A stretch of 64,000 bases of DNA from Pollenia angustigena (lineage: Eukaryota; Arthropoda; Insecta; Diptera; Polleniidae). Below, one piece after another: positions 43,866 through 55,813 of the stretch; within the stretch, counting starts at the first letter, position 1, and every line of letters starts with the position of its first letter. The notes under the pieces are model-generated. The model was not told where the DNA came from and did no database searches. It saw only the letters and a list, made by a program, of their open reading frames with translations. Both the position numbers and the translations under genes were made by a program. The stretch spans positions 101,828,151-101,892,150 of the forward strand of contig OV884060.1 of assembly GCA_930367215.1 (NCBI GenBank), written 5' to 3'.

Positions 43866-46464
43866 GTAAAAAATGGACAATATAGGCAGATTATGGCTGC
43901 AAGGGTTGAGTTTTGTTCTGTTCCACGCAAGGAAGCAGTTCTGTTTCTCACTAGACAATGCAAAGAAAAAGTTTTGAAACTCACTCTACTTAACATGTAA
44001 TTTACAGAGGTCATGGAGAGATTTTTGTTTATTTCTCACTATAGATGCTAAAGCACAGCGGTGTTATCTGTCAAAAGTCATTGCTATCATTATTTTTTTA
44101 AAAAAAAAGCAACTAACGAATTTTGGAACTCAGCGCCTCAATTGTTTTCTTGGGATTCACTCATTTATGCTTTTTGCTTGATTTTAAAATTTGTTTTAAC
44201 TCGTACTAAGTAAATAATCCCACAATGTAAAGATTTTATCTGCGCGGTGTGAAACAAACATTTTTTACAAAAAAAGGGACAATCGCCTAAAAAGCGGTAA
44301 AACTGGCAACTGGTAAAACTGGCAAATATAAAATAAAACAAAATTGCATTTGACTGACAAGTGCTTTCTGCTCTATAGCCATACATTTATGACACATAAC
44401 CACCTAAAAAATTTCAAATAAAATTTCTGATAAAATAAAAAAAAAGTTAGGAACATATAAAAACAACAAAAATAGAAATGTATTAAATAAAGAGTAATTC
44501 ATATTTCATTTAACTTTGTGGTTGTGATGGTTGGTGGTCGTTTTCCAAAATGTATTTATTTTTAAGCGCAAATGTTGGCACCATTGTCACATATTTCGTT
44601 GGTATCTCTTCTACTGCTATTCACCAAGTACTTATCAGTCCTTACATTCAGCGTTACCTTTGTGATACTAAAGTATCAATTTGACCCTTTTTCGACGGTG
44701 TTGATACCTTTTATGACCCTTCTTTTAAATTATACTTTTGTATCACTATCACCCATTTTGTGACACTTTTTGACCCTTTTTTGGAAATATCCCTCACATT
44801 TTGTTTTGTGACAACACTGCGGAACAGAAGTGCTAAACAAATGTTTTCGAAATAAGCATGCTTGATACGGAACAGACTCATAGTGTAAACTTACAATTCC
44901 ATGCTTTCTTCTCCTTGATTTTTGATAGTAAAGTACATTTTCCCTAAAAGCAAACATAACTCATATAATTATTTGGTTTTTTTTACGATGGTTTCTTTTC
45001 AAAACAAAAATTTGACATTTTATTAAAAAAAATGCAATTTTGTGTTTTGCTCTCTTAAAGAGTAGCATGTTTTATTCAAAAAAAATTCGCCCTTAATAAT
45101 GGCAAAAGCTATTGAACTTTTCGGCCCATTTTGAATCGACAGTGTTGAGAGTGCCCTAACAGGAACGAAAACAAGAGGTTAAAATTGCTAAATTAGCGGA
45201 AATTCCCAAATATTTTTTAACAGCGGTATGATAGCAAAGTCTCATATTTATTAAAAATCGTAAAAGCTTAAAAAAATCTGACACTTACAGGAAAAAATCG
45301 CTTTAATCGAGAAAATGGTTACAATTCGCGAACGATTGTAAAATTTAAAACAAACACTAAAATTAATTTGAGATCGCTAAATCGGAAAATTACATAAAAA
45401 GTATTAAAAAATTAGCTATAATGATAAAGAATAAACTTTTTGTCAGGTGTAAAAAACAGGACAGAGCATTCCATAAAAAAATTAAGTTTTTTGAGCTCTT
45501 CCTACCTGAAATATTATTTTTTTGTATGCTTATAAAAAAACTTGATCTTATTATGTTTATTTAAATGGGAAATACTGCTTATAAAAAACTTGACCCTTTT
45601 TTTTATTGAAATACCCTTTTTTGACTCCTTTTTCTGGAAAATCCCCTTTTTGTGACCCTTTTCGAAAATTTCCAACGGTAACCCTGCTTGCATTTTGCAA
45701 TTGTATTTAAAACCCAGTAAAGAATTTTGCCGACATTTTTTTTATCGGATAAAATCTAAACTTTCAGAAAATGAAAGTTTAAATATTTTCAAATATTCTG
45801 ACATTTAAAAAAAAGAGTCATTATTCGTGAAGCGGACATACATACAAAAAAAAATGTTTTTTATATATTTAGCATAACCAAAGTACATTTATTACAAGTA
45901 CATGCAAGTGATCAGCTGTTCAGTTGTTTTATTTTCGATAGTGTCAAAATTTGCTTACATTTTAGTGCGCCATGATTTTGTATTTTTTTTTTTTTTTTGT
46001 TTTCTTTATGTTTGGCTGTTTGACAGTATCAAATGTTTTTACACAAATAAAATGAATTTTGTTTTTTTTTATTGTTAATTTGTTGTAGACTTGCATGTTA
46101 TTGGTATAAATATACTTTGAGCATAACCATACCTCTTTGAATGTGTGTGGCTAATACTTTTTTTTAATGTTTTTTTGTCGATTTATGTTATTTTTTAAAT
46201 TATTGCTGCCATAAATTTTTATAAGAAAACTTCGTTTGAAAAAAAAAATTTTTTTAAAAAAAAAAATTTTAAAAAAATAAATATGAACATTTCCTGGGCC
46301 CACAAACGTACGTTCGTACGCTTTTGATGTAAAAATAATATAAAAACAAAACTTTTCCCAGCATTTTTTTTTTTTTTTTTTTGTAATGCGAAAGCATTTC
46401 GGTAGCTCTATATATGTATAGTGCAAAAGATGGATTTCATCGAGTTTAAGTTTTCATAGTGATA
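43866..46464. other. AT-rich spacer with TTTTTGACCC-rich patches
   Basis: No gene. The patches 44680-44780 and 45590-45690 share TTTTTGACCCTTTTTTGGAA-like phrases and may be two ends or two copies of one repeat. A long T tract and an A/T tract lie near 46240-46380. Confidence 0.35.
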
Positions 46465-47059
46465 TTTGAGTCGTTCAGTGGATAAAGGGAATGAGTCCAA
46501 AAATTTGAAATGGAGAAAAACGACAGAACAGTTGACGTTGACCTAAAAACTAGTTGTTACAATAAAACTCAAAACTAAAATTGCAAAATTAATTATTAGA
46601 GCTTCTTTTACAATTTGCAAATATATAATGTTCGTATGTTAGTGTATGTGTTCACAAAACCTGTAAGTATGATACAAATACGTTTTTATTGATTAGAGTT
46701 TCAGTGGAAAAAGGGAATAAGTCCACCAAATTTTTTGTGGTTAAAATCGATAGCGTAAAAATTCGAATTATGTAATTATGCTTTGACATTGAGCATTCGT
46801 TCGGAAATAAAAAGAAAAAATATCCATCTAAACATTGGCTTACCTCGCGTAGTGTTTAAATTGAATAAGTATATTTTGGAAAGATAACATTTTTTATGAT
46901 TTGGCAAAAAAAGGCTGCAGCTAATTTTTTAGTTCAGTGCATTCGCTCAGTTTTATTTTTAATGAAGTTAAAAAAATAATATAAAACATTTCTTCTTTTT
47001 AAAACAAAAATTAACCAAAAAAATTTCTTCTTTTTAAATGAATCGTAAGTATAACAAAT

Positions 47060-48445
47060 TTAACAAAATAATATGTCTTCTTCAGAATAATCTTCCTGAC
47101 TTGATACTGTTTTCAAGTTTTTATAGAAAGTATGGTACACGGGAGGGATATATTTTAATAAATCAATTATATCCTTTTTCTTTTCTCTTGTTATAGCTCT
47201 AGTTTGAGGATACATTAGACTTTGACTCACGCTATTCAATAACATTACTTTACCTTTCTTTCTTATGTTTATATTTTCAAATCCAAAATTTTTATCGTTA
47301 TTATTTTTTATTGTATTACCCATGGTTTCGATCTATCTAGTTCGATCCACTTCATTTGGAGGCAGTTTACCGGTTTTACCGCGGTGTTGGTTTTACGATT
47401 GCAAACGTTATTTTCCAAAGATTTTGTAGAGAAAAAATCAAAACTGGTAATTTTAACCACTCGAAACTGTTCCTTTATTTTGCATGTTGACCACAAAACA
47501 ATCCGATCGTGCGTACACACAGAAAAAAATAACAATGTTAAATTTACATGGCGAAATGTTGATTGAGAATCATAGTAAATTTCTGCAAAAGTATGCCTTT
47601 TATTTAAATTTATCATTATTTCATATAAATTTTAAATGAAAAATATTAAAATAACCTTAAATCACGTTTATTTAATATTATTCACTGTTAAAATAACATT
47701 GTTCAATATTAAATCGATAAAAACCTGTCTTATATTAAAATCAAAAGTTTATCATGTTAAATTAACATGCATACATACTTAAGTTTGTACATATTTTTAT
47801 TTTCATGTTGAAAATATGTTATAAAAAGAAGACAATTCCCGTATTCTTTTAATTAGAATTATTAAGTTAAATAGTACATCAAGTTTTCAAAGTAGAATGA
47901 TGACGAAAACCATATCGGGCCATTCTACTGATGCTTCCGTTAACAAAGGAGATACAAAATAAGTGAAACATGTGTTACAGGGGTGTGTTTTGAATTATTC
48001 TAAAATAAATTCTACATGAAATTCACGTTGTTTCAACTTGAAATAACTTTCATTCAGCGTGATTCGGATTGTTATTTTAATATAAATGACATTTTGCTCT
48101 AACTTTACTGCAATGTTAAATTAACATGAATTATAGTTATTTTAAAAGAAAAAAATGTTGTTCGCAAGTTATTGTAAAGTCATGTTTAATTAACATGAAA
48201 CAACAATGAAGCAAAATCACTACTGAAAAATGTAAAATTAACCTTGTTTTGAACGAATTTAAAATGATTTTTTTCTGTGTGTATCAGCAAACATTTTTAT
48301 ATATTTGACCAAACAAGATGCGATATCTTGCGAGCCTCTTGAGCCCTCAGTTTCTGGCCAAACAAACATGGCTCTAGCATTGTTTTGAAACTCATGGAAA
48401 GCAAAGTTAACAAGTGATTAATGCAATATAAATGCAAGTGTGGAC
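47060..48445 (-). pseudogene. Transposase-like coding remnant, split by a TIR element
   Basis: From the right side, ETEGSRGSQDIASCLVKYI then KMFAD reaches the insertion at 48283. After the insert, at 47513, THDRIVLWSTCKIKEQFR follows in the same frame once the element and one TA are removed. It continues to NCLQMKWIELDRSKPWVIQ, then in another frame (47323-47060) MGNTIKNNNDKNFGFEN, RKKGKVMLLNS and REKKKDIIDLLKYIPPVYH, TFYKNLKT. The G-S-R-G-S-Q-D-I-A-S-C-L...I-V-L-W-S-x-x-C order and the closing KKKDIIDLLKYIPP resemble a DDE-like protein common among insect transposon-linked hypothetical proteins. I cannot name the family with certainty. One frameshift and stops make it inactive. Confidence 0.55.
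47516..48281 (+). mobile_element. CACACAGAAAAAAAT-ended TIR element, family B copy 3
   Basis: The ends CACACAGAAAAAAATAACAA and ATTTTTTTCTGTGTG are inverted and flanked by TA (47514-47515 and 48282-48283). 766 bp. The segment 47897-47982 corresponds to the leader-exon candidate but has a 1-bp deletion, and its donor reads GGTGTG. Its removal with one TA rejoins the transposase-like frame on the minus strand. Confidence 0.87.
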
Positions 48446-48770
48446 TTATTCCCTTTTTCCACTGAAAATAAAAATTTTGTGTTTCGTACAAAAAAATGTT
48501 TTGTCTTTAAAAGGGGGTTAACGTGGAAATTTAACAACAAAATTTTTACAATACATTGTTAGTCATAAAAGAAAGTGTATCCTCGCTAAATCTCAAAAAC
48601 ACCAAAAATGGACTCATTCCCTTTATACACTGAACGACTCATTTATAAACACGTGGTCACGAACGTACGCAAAATAGAAGTTAACTTTGGCTGACAGTAG
48701 TGAAATGTTAAAATCTGCGTAATGGAACGGAATTTTCAAAAGAGATTTATTTATTTTAAAAGTTTATTAC

Positions 48771-50162
48771 CACTGTTGCCAATTTGGAGATTTTCCCGCT
48801 AAATCTAGCGTTTTTGAAATTTCAATCACGGGAAAAATACGTTTTAGCGGTAAGCGGAAAATGTAGCGATTTTCAATCATCACTCAGCGGCTCATTTCCG
48901 CTACACAAACATATATCGCAATATTTTCATTTACAGAGTTTATACTTTTACTTATTAAGATTTTTCGTTTTTTTTTTTTTTTGGTTAAAAATTACTTGTT
49001 TATGTTCACGGTTTTACTTACTTTTGTAGTTTTAGTTAACTAAGAATTGTATGTGACATTTTTGTTTCGATTTTCAGTTAGTATTTTATTGGGGCTGTAT
49101 GTTACAATTCACAATTTTAGGCATGCTAAAAAAATTTTAAACAAATGGTAAGTTATTTTTCTAAATTGTCTCTATAGCAATATAATTCACTTACTTTTAT
49201 CTAACAAATTTTATTTAAGTGCCTTAAACGGAAAAAATTGCAAAAAATGGCGTAAATGTTATAAACTTGTTTGCGTTTTTATATAGGAATTTGTATAGCC
49301 TGCACTATAACTAGTTGTGATGAGGGTATACCAGGTTTGTCATTCCGTGTGAAACTGTTCTAATATTCACCTAAGACTGCAAAAATATATATTTTTTAAA
49401 GGTCATTGAGAATACTAAGTCGATTTAGCCATGTCCGTCTGTCTATCCGTCTATTGAAATCATGCTCACTTTCAAACGACTCAAAAGCAAAGATAAATAT
49501 CGGTATCAAATTCTTTCAGCTTCCCAAAACAGTTTGGGATTGAAATTCAGCAAAATTGGTTCAGTAGGAAAAGAGTTATGAATTAAAATGTGGAACAACC
49601 ACCTTTAAAATGTATCATTTTGTTACAGAAAATAGCATAACTAGTGGCGGAATGCACATATTGATATAAGATTTTGCACAAATTCGTTCTATATGACTAA
49701 AAGTCGTACCTAAAAACCTTTAGTAAGCCAAAAACCGTAACAAATAATGCTATTGTAATACATTTTGGTCTTTCACAGTTTTATATGACTAGAAATTACA
49801 CTGTCAACTTTCATGCAGATCGGTCTATAATTTACCGTAGGTCCCATATAAAGCCCCCTCCGGAAATATTCTAACTGTAGGTGGAGGGTATCAAAGATTC
49901 GGCACAGCTGAATATATAACTCTAGCTTATTTTTTTTTTAATAAAATAGCTAGGGAAGTTGTAAACCTTAGTTTGTAACGTATTTGAGAGTCATAAACCT
50001 TTTAAAAAGCGGCTAAAATCTAGATTTATATAAAGCTTTTGAAAATGTTTAGGTTTTAGCGGTATTAAAAAAAAAAATCCCGCAAAATCAAATATTTGGC
50101 GGTTTCTAGAGGGTTTGAAGTCAGATTTGGTGGGAAATGTTCCAAAAAAGTTGGCAACAGTG
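48771..50162. mobile_element. hAT-like element ends, CACTGTTGCCAA, with DINE insertion
   Basis: CACTGTTGCCAA and TTGGCAACAGTG are inverted. Subterminal AGCGGTA/TAGCGG and GGATTTTCCCGC-like phrases occur near both ends. No clear 8-bp duplication is seen (TTTATTAC left, GTCTGCAT right). The interior carries a DINE-like element (49315-49925) and no transposase. The ends closely resemble those of 55814-56503. Confidence 0.55.
49315..49925 (-). mobile_element. DINE-1-like repeat
   Basis: On the minus strand it has the head hairpin region ATTCAGCTGTGCCGAAT with TTTGATACCCTCCACC, and GACGGATAGACAGACGGACAT then GACTTAGTATTCTC near the tail. It is inserted in the hAT-like element. Confidence 0.65.
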
Positions 50163-50340
50163 GTCTGCATCTAGTATTTACAAAATAAAAAATACTCGTC
50201 GCGAACGTACGATTTTTCCATATGTTTTTTTATTATATCTTGGTATTTCCTTAACAAAAAACTTAATACTTAATTAACAATTGATTGCAATGAAGGAAGA
50301 GTGTAAACATAACACATTTTTTTTGCATGTAGAATAAGTA

Positions 50341-50789
50341 CAGTGTAAATTCGATAATCCGGACTCCACTAATCCGGAATATTCGGTAATCCGGACAGAA
50401 TTTTGCAGCTCATTGCGTATTCTATAATCCGGATTGATTGCAACACTATAATCCGGATTGAATAACACCCGTTTTTATTTATTTTTTTTTATTCAAATCA
50501 CAGCATGTTTTGAAAAATACAGTCATTGCGTATTCTAGAATCCGGATTGGTTGCAACTCTATAGTCCGGATTGAATAACACTTTGTCAAACGAAATTAAT
50601 ATTATTTATTGTTAAGTATGTATGTATGATAATGTGTATTTTTTTATTTTAACTGAACTGTACAATTTATATTAATTTTGCTATGAATTATTATAATTTT
50701 TAATAAATACATACATTCGGTAATCCGGATAATTAGCTACTCCGGATTGGGGTCTGCAATCAATTATCCGGATTATCGAATTTTTACTG
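50341..50789. mobile_element. pogo-like MITE
   Basis: CAGTGTAAATTCGATAATCC and GGATTATCGAATTTTTACTG are inverted and flanked by TA (50339-50340 and 50790-50791). TAATCCGGATTG-type phrases repeat throughout in both orientations. CAGT ends with a TA target fit the pogo/Tigger branch. 449 bp, non-coding. Confidence 0.8.
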
Positions 50790-50791
50790 TA

Positions 50792-51189
50792 CATAAAAAT
50801 GTCTTTAGAAGTAACTTAAAAAGAAAATTTAAAATTTTCCAGTTTCCAGCACAATTTCCTCAAGTAAAACAGCTGAGATATGCTATGAAACCATTCTTTT
50901 ATTAAAACACAGACTTTTTTATAATAAAAGACGATGATTATCAACATTTTATTTGTTCATCCTTGTAGACCCTTCTGGGGAAATGCCCATATGTATTTCG
51001 AATTCACTTTATTTTAAAATATAAAAAATTTAATCAAAAACATTCGTACTTTGAATACGCCCTCGCGAAATTTCTTAATATTTTTAAATTTAAATTTTTA
51101 AATTAAAAAAAAAAAAAATTTAAAAAAATTAAAAAAAAAATATTTTTTTTAAAAAGATTGATCAAATAGCTATCTAAGCTACTTGGGAC
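50792..51189. other. AT-rich spacer
   Basis: A long A/T tract at 51085-51155; nothing else recognised. Confidence 0.4.
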
Positions 51190-51405
51190 AAATTTGTCTA
51201 ACACCAATAGGTAATAAGTTACATGGATACAGGTGACAAAATGCCAAACTTTGGCCCCCTCTAAGTCAGAAACTTTTTGACCGATCTTGTTGAAAACTTG
51301 TGTCTAAACTACTATTTAATAGGACTAAGCTTGGTGGTAATTTCACCCAAATCGGAAGACATCGATTTAAAAATTGGGTCACTTGACATGAAATCCCCCA
51401 TATGT
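51190..51405 (-). repeat. TATGGGGGATTTCATGTC repeat end, copy 2
   Basis: The complement matches 37613-37760 over about 90 bp (GATTTCATGTCAAGTGACCC, AATCGATGTCTTCCGATT). Beyond that it continues with GACCGATCTTGTTGAAAACT on the + strand. Fragment of an interspersed repeat. Confidence 0.6.
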
Positions 51406-51589
51406 ATATTTAGGATCTTTAAGGTAGGAAGAAGTAAACACACAATTAAACACTGCTAAAATAATATTGGACAGAGAAAATAACATAAAAACATAAAATC
51501 AATTAAAATGCATAATCATTCAGAAATCTAATTTCGATCTACCAAAGGTTTAAACATAATTTCCTTTAAGGATTGATGTTTGACTATTG

Positions 51590-51790
51590 ACGTCAGCAGT
51601 CGTCGATGGCTGCGAGTGTAAGACGGCAAATCCATCTGGGGAGATCGAGTGGTTGCTATCGAAACATGTCATGGTAACCTGCCGGACAGGGTTCGAGCCC
51701 CAGCCACGGTCAAGAATGAAAGATCAATAACAATTTTAATTGATTTTCATGTTGTAAAATTCCTTTCTTCATAAAAATAATTTAATTTTC
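51590..51790 (+). repeat. tRNA-derived SINE-like unit
   Basis: TGGCTGCGAGTG near 51608 resembles box A, and ACAGGGTTCGAGCCCCAG near 51685 is a box B. GGTCAAGAATGAAAGATC and an AT-rich tail ending ATTCCTTTCTTCATAAAAAT follow. The distance between the boxes (about 75 bp) is longer than in a normal tRNA. The tail sequence is reused in the next unit and at 31545-31622. Confidence 0.6.
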
Positions 51791-52095
51791 ATTAAATTAT
51801 TTTTATGAAGAAAGGAATTTTACAACATGAAAATTAATTAAAATTTACTGATAATTTTTCATTCTTGACTGAAGCTGAGCTCGAACCCAGGCGTTTTTCT
51901 TCAGCTTCAGACAAGAACGAAAATTAATCAATAAATTTTAATTAATTTCATGTTGTAAAATTCCTTTCATCATAAAAATAATTTAATGAAAATTAAATTT
52001 GATGAACTTTAGCCTAATTACAAATATTAAAAATTTGGATTAAAAACCATAAATAGTTCAACAAAATAACCACAATACTAATTATTGATAAAGAA
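51791..52095. repeat. Inverted and direct SINE-like partial copies
   Basis: 51791-51895 is an inverted copy ending CTGAGCTCGAACCCAGG, whose complement CCTGGGTTCGAGCTCAG is again a box B. 51895-52000 restarts in + orientation (CAGACAAGAACGAAAATTAA). 52000-52095 (GATGAACTTTAGCCTAATTA) matches the complement of 31430-31520. The cluster is strongly self-complementary. Confidence 0.6.
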
Positions 52096-52440
52096 GGTAT
52101 TAAAAATAGAAAAATTGTAATATAAATTGGTTCCTGTCGGTTTTGTAGGACATAACATATCCCACTTCAAAACGTTAACAGTATTATGTGGATGAAATAG
52201 GCTATTTCTGGACTGAAATAATGGCTCTAACTAAGAAAATGTTAAATTCAAAATGTCCACTTTCTGTCTTTTCAAGGGTTTACATTTAATTAAGAAGAAT
52301 GTATCCCAGTTCGAAAAATTTTAATTTACGGTTTTGCAGATGGAAATTGTTCTTTTAGAGATCAAACGATTTCGTACAAGAATCACTTATCTCAATTTTT
52401 TTGTTTCATTTGTTTCTAGTTTGAAACTAAAACTTAAAAT
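52096..52440. other. AT-rich spacer
   Basis: No gene recognised. Confidence 0.35.
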
Positions 52441-52925
52441 AAAATTTTTTTTCAAAAACGGCAACATTTAAGCACCCCTTATTCGACAAAAAGCTGCCAC
52501 TAACAATGCAAAAACCTGGCAATCTAAGCAAGAGGCCACCCAAAAATACATTGAGGAAAATCGCAAAGTCCAGCGAAATGAAAGAGCTGATAAAAGAAGA
52601 TGGACTTAGCAAAAGATGCACAAAATGCAAGTGAAACAGTTCGATCCAACGACCTCTACCGAATAACAAAGGATATAGCAAGAAGATGACCTGATCTATC
52701 CGATCCGAAAGACCAACATACGGAAATATGGGCTGACTATTACAGAGATCTTCTATCGCCCTATCCAAGCAACGTTTCCAGTTGTGTAATAAACAACGAG
52801 ATATTTACATCAACGTGTACACTAATCGAAGTAATTGACGCAATAAACCGCCTCAAAAACGGCAAGTCTGCATCAGGCCCCACCCTACTGGAAGTCTACG
52901 CTCATGAAATTATTACAGTAATTGA
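52440..52925 (+). pseudogene. Non-LTR retrotransposon ORF2 fragment (region before the RT core)
   Basis: Frames give TWQSKQEATQKYIEENRKV then RNERADKRRW. After a shift comes AQNASETVRSNDLYRITKDI and, further on, HTEIWADYYRDLLSPYP, EVIDAINRLKNGKSASGPT and LLEVYAHEII. The last part is the 'AI..LKNGKA.GPD.I..E' motif that precedes RT block 1 in RTE/R4-like and related ORF2 proteins. The sequence stops there, so it is truncated before the catalytic RT. Stops and a frameshift are present. Confidence 0.72.
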
Positions 52926-54110
52926 TTGTGGGTTGTTAAATTCGTTTTCAGTACTGTTTAAATTAAATAAAAAAAATTTATTTTACGAATAAATTTATTT
53001 CTTAACATTTATGTTTGTTATTCAAAAAACAAACTACCAAAAAATAATGTTTTTCCGTACTTTTATTTAGCAATATATCACAAAAAACCTTTGTTTAAAC
53101 TTAGAGATACCAAATTACTTTTATTCATTGGAGGACACATCCGACTACCTGAAATGGACTTTAGGCTGACCCTCATTTTTTCGTTGGGTGAAATGTAGGA
53201 TGATGTTTGCGACTTTAATTTTTCAACTGAATTCGAATTAGACGACGTAGTTTTTTTAATAAACAATTTCTGCTCCAAAGAAATTTATGAAATCATGACC
53301 CAATGAAATGATTTAAATATTTTAATCGACATTGTAAAAGTATTTTACATAATTTCTAAAAAAGATGTAGATGTTGGTCTATATGACACAAATGTACCAC
53401 GTCACATTTATCGGAAAACGGGGCATTTGTGTTTTTCGCTGTATACTTTTTTTCAGCCGTCACCCAAAGTCAAAAGCTGATTTAATCAAAATGAGTTATA
53501 TCTTGTTTAAAAGGCTACTAGAATACGCGTCAAATAGTGGCTAACTGGCTTTGATCGGATAACATATGCCTAAATTATAGTGGACCAAAGCTAATATCTT
53601 ATGAAAATATTGACGTTTTTCACCGGTTATTGTCATTTAGAAAGTTTTTTAATTTTTTTGTATAATCTATTTGATTAAAAAAATTTTTTAGATATAATGC
53701 ACCAAAATCGGGTAAAAACTACAAATCTTATAATAAAAAAACGATGATATCACTCTTTCAAATTTTTAATCACACATACATAAATAAATATTGAAAGAAT
53801 CGCAAGTGGCAGGACTTTTAGAAGGCCTCTATACTTCTTTCTTAAAGATTCGCTTGATATCCTGCCCTCAGAAGTATGCCTTCTAGAAGGAATAAATTTT
53901 TTTTTGATAGACCTTCCTAAATATTCAGTACACATTCGGTACTCCCTTCTTTAAAAAGGGAGAAAGTAAGTTGTTCAGTTTTATTTATTTTTTATTGACG
54001 CCCTTCTTTGAGAAGTTGTTAAAGGGCTTGCTCCCAATGACAACCTATGTAAAAACTAAAGGAGTATGTAATGCGGCAAGTAGGGCTTGTGACTGCTTAA
54101 TAAGGTCTTC
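52926..54110. other. AT-rich spacer, no supported gene
   Basis: A 66-residue minus frame (53278-53078) is S/K/N-rich and protein-like, but I recognise no family. A second minus frame at 53935-53750 has no domain. Nothing else. Confidence 0.3.
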
Positions 54111-54115
54111 TATTA

Positions 54116-55337
54116 GGCCGAGGCCACGCAATAAGCGGCTAAGCGTCAAGCGACTGAGCGGTGAGCGTCAAAGCGTCAAGTTTGACCGGCAAGTGGCTTA
54201 TTACTGAGCGTCACTTCTGAGCGGTTAGTTGTTAAAATGCCATTGTAAAGAGTAGCTTGTTTAATGTTAGTACGCGAAAATCGTATTCATAAAAATTTAA
54301 TGCGTTTTTTAAGAAAAAAAAAATTGCAGCCTGTTCGTCGATTTCGAGCGAAGACTTCGCTCGCTTAACTTACATTTAAAACAAAAACAGATTATAAACA
54401 AGTAAGAAAGTATAACCGGTTAAGCCCGACCATATGATACCTTACACCACAGTATTAATAAACATATGCTAATGTGTCCATACTAATATGGATTTATCTA
54501 CGTTTATAAACTTCATTAAAATCGGTTTGAAAGTTTGTGAGAGGCAAAAATTGCCACCTACCTCCCCTTGTGGTCCTATTTTTGAAAAACTACATAGCTT
54601 ATGTGTCCATATAAATATATTTCTATGTATGATTTAAATAGGCTTGATCCTTGTGCCAATAAGAACCTATGTCCCAAATTTTATCAAATTATCTTCAAAA
54701 TTGCGACCTGTACCCTGCGCACAAGGTAACATGGACAGCCAGCCTGCAAGCCACCGGACGGACATCGTTAGTTCGATTCAGAAAGTGATTCTAAGTCGAT
54801 TGGTCTAGGACCAATATTTTAAGGCGTTACACACATCGGCACAAATGCCACTATTGTGGTGTGGGTATAAATATATTGTATTGGGTAGTGTGGTTTCAGC
54901 CTATAAATCAAGCAAGGGGAATTAAACCATTTATAAACAAATCTAAACAATACAATACTGCCGTATGTCTGTGATATCCCTTGATTTGCTATTGCAAAAA
55001 GTTAACACCAAATTGACAAAACAAAAAAATAATTTCTCGGTCATATTTTTATTTTTAAAACTTGGTAATCTGTCTTGCCATAATTCGGTCGGCTTTGTAC
55101 GGATGAAATTATAAGCTCCATATTCACTTTTGCCATGTTTATTTTTTGACGCTCAGAAAACAACTAAAAATTAGAACAAGTTTTATTCCTGAGCGACGCC
55201 GCTTAGCCGCTCAAAATTTTCGCTCGCATGCCGCTCATTTCGTGGCCACTTCAATAATAGTATTTCATATGTTTTAATTTTTTGACGCTCATCGCTCAGC
55301 CGCTTGACGCTTAGCCGCTCATTGCGTGGCCTCGGCC
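54116..55337. mobile_element. PIF/Harbinger-like TIR element with DINE insertion
   Basis: GGCCGAGGCCACGCAATAAG and GCGTGGCCTCGGCC are inverted and flanked by TTA (54113-54115 and 55338-55340). The arms extend about 100 bp with many GAGCG/AAGCG units (AGCGGCTAAGCGTCAAGCG). A DINE-like element sits at 54390-54893. No transposase. 1222 bp. Confidence 0.8.
54390..54893 (+). mobile_element. DINE-1-like repeat, divergent
   Basis: It starts CAAGTAAGAAAGTATAACCG with GATACCTTACACCA, and ends GCCACCGGACGGACATCG, GATTCAGAAAGTGATT, ACCAATATTTTAAGG and TGTGGTGTGGGTATAAA. This is the DINE head/tail order with a different sub-family sequence. A tail of the same sub-family recurs at 56160-56402. Confidence 0.65.
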
Positions 55338-55340
55338 TTA

Positions 55341-55805
55341 GGCCTCTTTACTCATTCTAGTTACCCCTGGGTGTTATTTAAAAGTTAACTCATGGTTAAT
55401 CAGAAGTTAGTCACAGGTGACTTTAAAGCTAACTCATTTATGACCGTTGTTGACACTCACACTGCATAGCTTTCAGATAACCACAAGTTAGCACATTTGA
55501 GTTAGTTACTGGTCGGTTAAATTCGAGTGCACTTTAAGTAAGCTGCTAACTGGCTAACTTACGGTTGACTCATTATGAGTTTGTGGTGCATAAAATATGT
55601 TACTCTAATAAAAAAAAAAAAAATCGTATTTTTGCTTTATACATTTTTTAAATCAATATTGTGATTCTAACTTAAACTCCAACCCCTCCCAAAGAGCCAG
55701 AGAATTTATATATTTTTTGTTTAAATTACCCGCCGTTACACATAAGTATGTTCTCTTTCACTTTTGTTGTATTTCCCTTTTGTTTACAGAAAAACTCTGA
55801 ACTAT
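55341..55805. other. Spacer rich in GTTAACTCA/GAGTTAG phrases
   Basis: AGTTAACTCATGG, AGCTAACTCATTT, GTTAGTTACTGG and CTAACTTACGG recur in both orientations, a weak inverted-repeat pattern of an unidentified element. No gene. Confidence 0.4.
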
Positions 55806-55813
55806 AAGACACC

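Larger units (their letters stand above)
46466..48640 (-). mobile_element. 2.2-kb TIR element with its own transposase-like ORF
   Basis: The left end GAGTCGTTCAGTGGATAAAG and right end TATACACTGAACGACTC are inverted over about 30 bp (GGGAATGAGTCC and GGACTCATTCCC). Both are flanked by ATTT, a possible 4-bp duplication. A second inverted pair lies inside: CAGTGGAAAAAGGGAATAAG at about 46703 and TATTCCCTTTTTCCACTG at about 48440. Between them the minus strand encodes the remnant at 47060-48445, which is split by family B copy 3. I cannot assign the superfamily. Confidence 0.65.

Noticed and set aside
48771..50162. Treating these ends as a simple single hAT insertion
   Set aside because: The 8-bp flanks do not match (TTTATTAC against GTCTGCAT), so the call is kept at moderate confidence only.
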